The translations under genes were made by a program, and so were the position numbers. From NCBI RefSeq assembly GCF_002941025.1, contig NZ_PTJS01000001.1, forward strand, positions 4,653,461 to 4,717,460: DNA of 64,000 nt, in the 5' to 3' direction. The stretch is from Streptomyces sp. QL37 (lineage in GTDB: Bacteria; Actinomycetota; Actinomycetes; Streptomycetales; Streptomycetaceae). Below are positions 34,122 to 41,150 of this stretch, piece after piece. A model generated the notes under the pieces. It saw only the letters and a program-made list of their open reading frames with translations, had not been told where the DNA came from and did not search any database. Numbering within the stretch: position 1 is the stretch's first letter; each line of letters begins with the position of its first letter.

Positions 34122-36263
34122 TCACCAGTTCGCCTCGCCCGGCACCAGCCGTCCCGCCTTGCGGTACTCGCGGCGGGCACCCTCCAGCAGGTCGTCCGCG
34201 CCGACCGGCTCGTCGCGCCCGGCGGCGAGGTAGGCGGCGGTGACCACCGCGCTGCGGATCGACCCGCCGGCCAGCTCGAAGTCCCGGGCCAGGGGCTCGG
34301 GGTCGATGTCCTCGGCCGACGGGACGTGCGCCAGGCCGTGATGCCACAGCGCCAGCCGCTGGCCGGCGTCCGGGAACGGGAAGTCGACGACCAGGTCCAG
34401 ACGGCGGGTGAACGCCTCGTCGATGTTGGACCGCAGGTTGGTGGTGAGCAGGGCGATCCCGTCGAAGGACTCCAGCCGTTGCAGGAGGTAGGAGCTCTCC
34501 ATGTTGGCGTAGCGGTCGTGGGAGTCCTTGACCTCGGAGCGCTTCCCGAAGACGGCGTCGGCCTCGTCGAAGAGGAGCACCGCGTCCGTGCTGTCGGCCT
34601 CGGTGAAGATCCGTTCGAGGTTCTTCTCGGTCTCCCCGATGTACTTGTCCACGATCGAGGACAGCTGGACCACGTAGAGGTCGAGGCCCAGATCGGCCGA
34701 GACCACCTCCGCCGCCAGCGTCTTCCCGGTGCCGGACTCACCCGCGAACATGCCGACGACACCACGGCCGCGCCCACCGCCCGCGCTGAGCCGCCAGTCG
34801 CCGAGGACCCGGTCGCGGTGGCGGGCGCGCAGGGCGAGCTCGCGGAGCTGGGTGAGGGGCTCGTCCGGGAGGACGAGGTCGTCCCAGCCCACGGCGGGCC
34901 GGATACGGCGGGCGTGCTGTTCGAGGCCCGACGCCGACTGCTGCCGCGCGGCGAGCCTGATGTGGCCGGCGGTGAGCGGTGTCCCGTCGAAGGCGGCCAG
35001 GGCCAGGGCGGCGCGGGCCGCACGTCCGACGCGCTCGCCGCCGAGGTGGTACGGCGCCACGGTGGCGGTCAGGTCGAGATGGCCGGCGTCGGGGCCCAGT
35101 GCGGCCTGCCAGACGGCGGCGCCGCCGGCCGGGCGCCGTGGCGCCTCCAGCACGAGCGGGTCGTCCGTGGACCAGTGCGGGTCGTACGGGCGTGGGTCGG
35201 CCAGCAGCACGGTCACGTCCGTGGCCCGGGTCAGCGCCTCGACCAGCGGGGCCGGCCGGCCGGGCAGGCCGGACACCACGATCGCCCGGCCGCTGAGGCG
35301 CGCTTCGCGCAGCAGCGCGTGCACGCTGTCGTCGACGCCGGAGGTGCCGCCGAAGGCCCCACCGGAGGCACCGGGCGGAGCGTGGGCGACCCCTGAAGGA
35401 TCGGTGTGGCCTGAGGGTTCCGGGTGGCCGGAGTGGCCCGAGTAGCGCAGCGCGTCGACACCCGCCGCGCGCAGGGCTGACGCGAGGGCGGCCAGGCCGT
35501 CTCCTTCCCGGTGTTCCCGCAGATAGACGGAGAGCGGGCCGTCGTGCAGCCGGGCGGCCAGCTGCCGGCCGAAGGCCTCGTCCTGCTCGGCGGCGGACAG
35601 CGGGTCCGGCATCGGGTGCAGTCGGCCGAGCAGTGCGGCGTCCGGGGTGTCGTCACCCAGCAGGTGCGCGGCCACCCGGTCCGGCACACGCAACGAGCGG
35701 GAGAGGAAGGGGCGTTCGGGCTCCTCGATCTCCAGCAGTCCGAGGGCGAGGAGGGGCGCCGTCGGATGGAAGCGCGCGCGGCCGTCCGGCAGGTGGGCGG
35801 GCAGGCCGCAGAGTTCGAGGGCGAGGCCCACCGTGGCGCGGCGGCGGCTCACGTCGTCGTTGAGGTAGCCGTAGAGCGGCTCGAAGGTGCGGTCGAGGTC
35901 CGGGGCGAGCGCGATGAGCAGGACGGCCGCGTCCCAGTCGGTCAGCCGCAGCCGGGCTGCCGTCCGGGCCAGCCGGTCGTCGGCGTCGTCCGGCCGTCCG
36001 GCCTGGGCCCCGGGTGGGAGGGAGCCGTCCGGACCCGTGGCCGGCCAGGTGTGGAGCAGGTGGAGCACGGCCTCGTCGGAGAGGTACAGGCCGCGCAGCG
36101 GGTCGCCCGCCGTCGGGTCGGTCGCGGAGCGCTGTTCGACGAGCGTGGTCACCGCCTGCCGGAGTCCGGCCAGCCGGGCGAGCAGCGGGTGGGAGGGGTC
36201 TTGGGGCGGGGTTTCCGCGGTTTCGTCGTACAGCGCTTCGGCGGCCGGGTGCGGGGCGTTCAT
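34122..36263 (-). CDS. cis15: CIS AAA+ ATPase (Afp15-like)
   Basis: A 713-residue AAA+ protein. The C-terminal ATPase has Walker A G-E-S-G-T-G-K-T, Walker B V-L-L-F-D-E-A-D-A-V-F-G, and sensor motif L-L-T-T-N-L-R-S-N-I-D. The arginine-finger region D-E-A-F-T-R-R-L-D is present. The N-terminal 450 residues are the CIS-specific extension. It is thought to act in assembly or disassembly of the particle. ATG 36263 overlaps the stop of the DUF4255 gene (ATGA), so the longer open frame is discarded. Confidence 0.92.
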   Translation of the reverse strand: MNAPHPAAEALYDETAETPPQDPSHPLLARLAGLRQAVTTLVEQRSATDPTAGDPLRGLYLSDEAVLHLLHTWPATGPDGSLPPGAQAGRPDDADDRLARTAARLRLTDWDAAVLLIALAPDLDRTFEPLYGYLNDDVSRRRATVGLALELCGLPAHLPDGRARFHPTAPLLALGLLEIEEPERPFLSRSLRVPDRVAAHLLGDDTPDAALLGRLHPMPDPLSAAEQDEAFGRQLAARLHDGPLSVYLREHREGDGLAALASALRAAGVDALRYSGHSGHPEPSGHTDPSGVAHAPPGASGGAFGGTSGVDDSVHALLREARLSGRAIVVSGLPGRPAPLVEALTRATDVTVLLADPRPYDPHWSTDDPLVLEAPRRPAGGAAVWQAALGPDAGHLDLTATVAPYHLGGERVGRAARAALALAAFDGTPLTAGHIRLAARQQSASGLEQHARRIRPAVGWDDLVLPDEPLTQLRELALRARHRDRVLGDWRLSAGGGRGRGVVGMFAGESGTGKTLAAEVVSADLGLDLYVVQLSSIVDKYIGETEKNLERIFTEADSTDAVLLFDEADAVFGKRSEVKDSHDRYANMESSYLLQRLESFDGIALLTTNLRSNIDEAFTRRLDLVVDFPFPDAGQRLALWHHGLAHVPSAEDIDPEPLARDFELAGGSIRSAVVTAAYLAAGRDEPVGADDLLEGARREYRKAGRLVPGEANW

Positions 36264-36940
36264 CGCTTCTCCGCGCGGCGTGCCGCCGCCTTCTCCTCGT
36301 GCGCGGCGCGGGCCGCCGCCACCTGGTGCGGCCGGTGGGAGCGCCCCGGGGGCTCGGAGCCCTCGCCCTCCAGATCGCGTACGCGGATCGTCGCGCCCTC
36401 GGTGACCGGGGGCCCGGCGTCGTATTCGGGGTAGGCCGGGAAGGGCGCGGTGACCACCAGGTCCAGGGAGGGCTTGAGCTCGCCGCCCAGCGCGGACCAG
36501 ATCTCGGCGAAGGAGCGCGACTCCGCCTGGATGCCGGCCACCGTCAGCGGAATCGTCAGGCCGAGCCGCCCGAGCGAGCCGGGGAGTTCCTCGGGGGCCA
36601 GCAGCTCCCGGGGCAGCAGCGTCGCCAGCACGGCGGACAGCAGCCGGTGTTCGTCCTGCGGGGTCTTCGTCCACGCCGTCACCAGGTACGACAGACGGAA
36701 CCAGCGCGGCGGCTGGCTGCGGCGCACCACGATGTTCCGTTCGTCGCGCACCGACGTGTGGCCGCGCTGCCGCCGGCTCACGTCCTCCCGGATGTCGTAC
36801 AAGTAGGTGTTGACCACGGGGGCATTGCGCCGGGCCGCCCAGTCACGGGTGGGCGCCTCGAAGGCCACCTCGATGCCGGAACCCGCCAACGCCCCACCGC
36901 TGAGCAGGCGTTTGAGGACCTCGTCCACCTCGTGGATCAC
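36260..36940 (-). CDS. cis16: CIS tube-terminator-like DUF4255 protein (Afp16-like)
   Basis: A 226-residue DUF4255 protein (V-D-E-V-L-K-R-L-L near the start, N-T-Y-L-Y-D-I-R-E-D, W-F-R-L-S-Y-L-V-T-A-W-T). In Afp-like particles this family caps the tube/sheath and sets completion of assembly. GTG 36940 with GGAG 8 nt upstream starts the homologous region; the open frame continues upstream to 37147 but that part is not protein-like. It is coupled to the ATPase and is the first structural gene of the minus-strand CIS set. Confidence 0.88.
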   Translation of the reverse strand: MIHEVDEVLKRLLSGGALAGSGIEVAFEAPTRDWAARRNAPVVNTYLYDIREDVSRRQRGHTSVRDERNIVVRRSQPPRWFRLSYLVTAWTKTPQDEHRLLSAVLATLLPRELLAPEELPGSLGRLGLTIPLTVAGIQAESRSFAEIWSALGGELKPSLDLVVTAPFPAYPEYDAGPPVTEGATIRVRDLEGEGSEPPGRSHRPHQVAAARAAHEEKAAARRAEKR

Positions 36941-37103
36941 TCTTGCCGCTCCTGCCCTGCCGTGGTGCCTGCCGTACGTCCGGCGCCGCTCGGCGCCGTA
37001 TGCCACCGATCGTGCCCTGTGTGCCGCCGGGGCCCCAGGCACGCCGGGGACGGCCGCCGGACAGCGGTCCTGCCCGGCGGCCCGCCCGGGATTGCCCCAA
37101 CGG

Positions 37104-37712
37104 TCAGATGTAACCCTCCCGGAGGGCATGGGCCACGGCGTGCGCACGGTTACGCAGATGGAGACGGGTCGTGAGCCCGTGCATCACGTTCTTGACGGTG
37201 CGTTCGGAATAGGACAACTTTCCGGCTATCTCGCCGGTGTCGAGCCCCTCGGCGACGAGCCGCAGCACGTCCACCTCGCGGGGGGTCAGACCCAGGGACG
37301 GAGCGCCCTGCCGTCCGGCGCCGCCCCGGTGCAGGGTCCCCACCTGGTTGATGAGCCGGCCGAGCAGGTCCGCGGGCAGGTCGCCCTCGCCGCGGGCGGC
37401 GGCGAGCACCGCCTGCACGAGCCGGTGGGCGGTGGCCTCGCGCCGCCACACGATGGCCCCGACCCCGCACTCGATGACGTCCAGCAGTTCGTTCTCGCGG
37501 ATCGTGTCGACGACGAGCACGGCACGGGCGCCCTCGCTGCGCACGACCCGGCGCAGCCGGGTGAGGGCCGTCTCGTCGAGGGCGTCCTCGATCAGCAGGG
37601 CCACGGTGCCGGGGCGGGACTCCTCGCGCAGTTCGACCTCCGGGTGCCGGCGCAGTTGGCTGACGGCACCTTCGCGGCTGATCGGGTCGGGGGCGGTCAC
37701 GGACACGGGCAC
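37104..37712 (-). CDS. LuxR-family regulator with atypical receiver domain
   Basis: Ends with a clear LuxR HTH (L-T-P-R-E-V-D-V-L-R-L-V-A-E-G, then S-E-R-T-V-K-N-V-M-H). The N-terminal part has the size of a receiver domain (I-S-R-E-G-A-V-S-Q-L) but the usual phospho-acceptor D-x-x-M-P segment is missing, replaced by L-L-I-E-D-A-L-D, so it is probably not phosphorylated in the normal way. The start is uncertain: several GTG codons lie at 37700-37712 and the frame remains open to 37877; 37712 is used here. It sits right at the CIS boundary, divergent from the LAL regulator, and may control the locus. No sensor kinase is nearby. Confidence 0.75.
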   Translation of the reverse strand: MPVSVTAPDPISREGAVSQLRRHPEVELREESRPGTVALLIEDALDETALTRLRRVVRSEGARAVLVVDTIRENELLDVIECGVGAIVWRREATAHRLVQAVLAAARGEGDLPADLLGRLINQVGTLHRGGAGRQGAPSLGLTPREVDVLRLVAEGLDTGEIAGKLSYSERTVKNVMHGLTTRLHLRNRAHAVAHALREGYI

Positions 37713-38119
37713 CCGGCTTCCCAGTGTGGTGTCCGAGGTGGTCCGGGGTGAGCTGAGCAACCGTTTTCCTCTGTTCACGGATCCGCAGGGCGTGAGCGCC
37801 TTCGGCGGAAGGACCTGAGCCACACTTCTGCGAAGCGCGCGGAACGGGCAATCGTGGACCACCACGACGCGGACCACGAGAGAAGCGCGGCGGCCGCCCG
37901 CACGTCATGCCGGGAAGTCGCATCACCGCAGGTCAACACGGGTGCGTACGCAGGGTGGTGGCCCTGCGGGGGCTATGCACATCGATGCCGTGAGCCTCGA
38001 CACACCAGGGGCAGAGAAGCGGGCAGAATAATTGCCCTGTGGGTCATATCACGCCACCCGGGCTCGCGCCGGTCACTCTCACACAGCGACGGCGCGCACC
38101 ATCTTCTCAGGAGGCCTGG

Positions 38120-40867
38120 ATGATCACTGTGCTGCGCGAACGCGACGACGCACACACACTGTTGGCGGCGGGGACCGAGCGTGCCCTCCGTGGCGTGGGC
38201 GGGCTCGTCCTGCTGCGCGGCGCGACCGGCACCGGCCGCACCGCCGTGCTGGAGGCAGCCGCCGCGCACGCCGCGGAACGCGGTCTGCACGTGCTGCGTG
38301 CGCGCTGTTCCCCGGAGGACGGCGGCATGCCCCTTTCGACGGTGGGGCGGCTTCTCGGTCACGTTCCGGAGTACGCGGGTATGCCGTCCTCCGACTACCA
38401 CCGCAGAGCCGCCCGGCTGTGGGAGTTGCTGCGCTCTCTGGCGGCAGAGTCCCCCGTGCTGCTGGCCGTGGACGACGTCCATCTCGCGGACCGTTCCTCG
38501 CGCCGCTGGCTCGCCGAGGCCGCCGGCCGCCTGGACCGGATGCCGGTCCTGATGGTGGCGACCGAGCGCAGCCAGTACGACATCGACCCGCAGCCCGCCG
38601 GACTCACCCACGCGCTCTCCGCCTCCTTCGTCCGCACGCACACCCTCGCCCCGCTCACCGACGACGCGTCGGCGCAGGTGCTCGAAGACCTCCTCCCCGG
38701 GGCGGACCCGGAGTGGACGGCGCAGTGCGTACGGGCGGCGGCGGGCCATCCGCTGCTGCTGCTCGCCCTGCTGGACGATCTGCGGGGCACCCCGCCGCTC
38801 CCGCTGCCGGACTCCTGCGCCGCCCTCTACCCGGGGGCGTATCCGGCGGCCGTCGCCTGGTGGCTGGACAGCGCGGGGACGGCGACCGCCGACGTGGCCC
38901 GCGCCCTCGCCGCGCTGGAGGAGGTGGGGACGCCGGACCCCGCTGACGATCCGCCCGGCCTGCTCGCCGAGGCTACCGGGGCCGATCCCGCCCGGGTCGC
39001 CGGCTGGCTCACCGCGATGACCCGGCTCGGACTGCTGCGCCTCGGCCCCGACGGGCAGCCCCGCTACGCCCATCCACTGCTGCGGGACGCGGTGCTCACC
39101 GGCTGGCCGACACCGCAGCGGCAGGACGTGCACCGGGCGGCCGCGGAAGCGCTGCTGTCCAGGGGCGGACGGGTGGAGGCGGTCGCACGGCATCTGCTGC
39201 GCGCCCCGGTCGTCGGCAAGCCGTGGGCGCTGCGCGTCCTGCGGGACGCGGTGACGGTGGCCGTCGACGCCTCGCGGGCCGAGGACGCCGTCGGCTATCT
39301 GCGCCGGGCGCTCGACGAACCGCTGTCCGACGCCCGCAGACAGCGCCTGCTGACCGAGCTGGGCTCCCTGGAATACCACGCGCAGGACGCCGGGGCCGCG
39401 ATCTCGCGGCTGGGGGAGGCCCTGCACCTGGAGGGCGAGCCCCGCGACCGGGTGCACACGGCGATCGCCCTCGGCACCGCGCTCGCGGGCCAGGGCGAGG
39501 TCCGCACGGCGATGGGGATGCTGCGCCGGACCGAGGCCGGACTGTCGGGGCACCCCGGGCTGGCCCGCACCGTGCAGACCGCGACTGCGGTCCTCTCCGA
39601 CCAGGACCAAGTCCAGCGGCAGGAGGCGTACGGCTGGCTGGGCGAGACGGCCGCGCGCTCCCCGGAGCTGGTCGGCACCGCGGGACAGGCCCTGCTCGTG
39701 CGGTACGCGGCGACGGCCGGGCTCGTCTCGGCACAGGACGCGATGAAACAGGTGCACACCCTGCTGGCGGAGCCCGCCGACCCGTCCGGAGAGCCGTTCC
39801 TGCTGGGCACGGCCGCGGCCGTCGCCCAGTGGGCGGACGAACTCGACGAGGCGGAAAGGCTCGTGGAGCGGGGACTGGCCCTGCAGAGCTGCTCCCTGCT
39901 GCACCCGATGCACCGCGCCCTGGTCAACACCCGGGCCGACATCGCCGCCGCTCGGGGCGACCAGGCCGCGCTGCTCGCCGCCGCCGCGGACCCGCGCCGG
40001 ATACCGGCCGACGCGGGGCCGGGAAACATCGACGCCCATGTGCTGATGGCGCTCGTGCACGCCGACCGCACCGACGAGGCACAGCGGCTCGCCGCGGGGT
40101 TCGACCTGCGCGGGGCGCCGGACTCCTGGGAGCTGAACCGTTTCCTGTACGCCCGGGGAGTGCTGCGGGCCGCCGTGGGTGATGCGGCGGGAGCGCTCCA
40201 CGACTGGCTGGAGTGCGGCAGGCGCCAGCTGGCGCGCGAGGTGGTCAGCCCGGTCGTCACGCCGTGGCGGTCCGCGGTCGCCGAGTGCGGTCCGGGGGCG
40301 GGGGCGGGGGAGGCCGTGGAGCTGGCGGAGGAGGAACTGCGGCTGGCCGAGGTGTGGAACACCCCGCGCACGGTCGGCCGGGCCCTGCGGGTGCTGGGCA
40401 CCGTGACCGGTGGCCGGCGCGGTCTCGAACTGGCCGGGGAAGCGGTACGGATCTTACGGAGCGCGACGGCCGACACCGACATGGAGCTGATCCCGGCGCT
40501 GCTCGCGCAGGGGCGCCAGCTCATCGGCGCAGGGGAGCGCTCCCGGGCCCGCGACTGCCTGCGTGAGGCAGCGGAACGGGCGGAGCGCAAGGGGGCGGTG
40601 CGGTTCCACGCCCTGGCCGCGCGGGCGTTGCGCGAGGGAGGAGCCCGCCATCACGCCTCGCCCCGCACCGGGTCCGCGGCCCTGACGGAGAGCGAACGGC
40701 GCATCGCGGAACTGGCGGCGGACGGACGCACGAACGCGGAGATCGCCGGGCTGCTGCACCTGGCCCGGCGCACGGTGGAGACCCACCTCACCCACGCCTA
40801 CCGCAAGCTGCGGATACGGCGCAGGTCCGAGCTCACGGGCGCGCTGGGGAGGCGCGGCGAGGGGTGA
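38120..40867 (+). CDS. Large ATP-binding LuxR (LAL) regulator
   Basis: A 915-residue LAL-type activator. It has a Walker A G-A-T-G-T-G-R-T near residue 35, an L-L-A-V-D-D-V-H Walker B near 120, a long helical middle of TPR type, and a C-terminal LuxR HTH (L-T-E-S-E-R-R-I-A-E-L, then R-R-T-V-E-T-H-L-T-H-A-Y-R-K-L). AGGAGG lies 5 nt before ATG 38120. The 407-bp divergent gap to the other LuxR gene holds no gene; part of it (37713-37877) may be 5' coding sequence of that neighbour. S. coelicolor carries a similar LuxR gene at the edge of its CIS locus. Confidence 0.85.
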   Translation: MITVLRERDDAHTLLAAGTERALRGVGGLVLLRGATGTGRTAVLEAAAAHAAERGLHVLRARCSPEDGGMPLSTVGRLLGHVPEYAGMPSSDYHRRAARLWELLRSLAAESPVLLAVDDVHLADRSSRRWLAEAAGRLDRMPVLMVATERSQYDIDPQPAGLTHALSASFVRTHTLAPLTDDASAQVLEDLLPGADPEWTAQCVRAAAGHPLLLLALLDDLRGTPPLPLPDSCAALYPGAYPAAVAWWLDSAGTATADVARALAALEEVGTPDPADDPPGLLAEATGADPARVAGWLTAMTRLGLLRLGPDGQPRYAHPLLRDAVLTGWPTPQRQDVHRAAAEALLSRGGRVEAVARHLLRAPVVGKPWALRVLRDAVTVAVDASRAEDAVGYLRRALDEPLSDARRQRLLTELGSLEYHAQDAGAAISRLGEALHLEGEPRDRVHTAIALGTALAGQGEVRTAMGMLRRTEAGLSGHPGLARTVQTATAVLSDQDQVQRQEAYGWLGETAARSPELVGTAGQALLVRYAATAGLVSAQDAMKQVHTLLAEPADPSGEPFLLGTAAAVAQWADELDEAERLVERGLALQSCSLLHPMHRALVNTRADIAAARGDQAALLAAAADPRRIPADAGPGNIDAHVLMALVHADRTDEAQRLAAGFDLRGAPDSWELNRFLYARGVLRAAVGDAAGALHDWLECGRRQLAREVVSPVVTPWRSAVAECGPGAGAGEAVELAEEELRLAEVWNTPRTVGRALRVLGTVTGGRRGLELAGEAVRILRSATADTDMELIPALLAQGRQLIGAGERSRARDCLREAAERAERKGAVRFHALAARALREGGARHHASPRTGSAALTESERRIAELAADGRTNAEIAGLLHLARRTVETHLTHAYRKLRIRRRSELTGALGRRGEG

Positions 40868-41067
40868 GGGCGCACCGTAGCCGCGGCGCTCACGGGCGTG
40901 ACCCGCCCGAGGCGCACGGGCGTTCCCGGCCCGCCGCGCTGACAGAGGCCTCTGACCCGAGCGCTCACAACCTGTGCCCGGAGCGCCGTGCGGGCCCCGT
41001 CTCCCGGTCAAGACTCGAACGCACGGCCACGGGCGGTCACGACCAACTCCCGTCCTTGTCACGTCTA

Positions 41068-41096
41068 TTGACACCCCGCTTCAGGGCTTTTACGTT
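41068..41096 (+). promoter_or_regulatory. Sigma-70-type promoter of the GH81 gene
   Basis: TTGACA at 41068-41073 and TACGTT at 41091-41096 with a 17-bp spacer, close to the HrdB consensus. The LacI-type operator follows immediately, so bound repressor would sit on the transcription start. Confidence 0.75.
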
Positions 41097-41105
41097 CCTG
41101 GGCAC

Positions 41106-41119
41106 TGAGAGCGCTCTCA
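41106..41119. promoter_or_regulatory. LacI/CebR-type operator upstream of the GH81 gene
   Basis: TGAGAGCGCTCTCA is a perfect 14-bp palindrome, two symmetric changes from the CebR box TGGGAGCGCTCCCA. It lies 9 bp after the -10 element. It predicts derepression of the glucanase by a beta-gluco-oligosaccharide sensed by a LacI-family repressor encoded elsewhere. Confidence 0.8.
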
Positions 41120-41150
41120 AGCGTGCTCCCCCCATGACGAGGTGCTGCCC

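Noticed and set aside
16289..37147. Type VI secretion system or prophage tail
   Set aside because: The AAA+ ATPase lacks the ClpV layout, there is no membrane TssJLM complex, no capsid, integrase or lysis genes. The DUF4255, LysM-hub and eCIS-core set fits an extracellular-type CIS.
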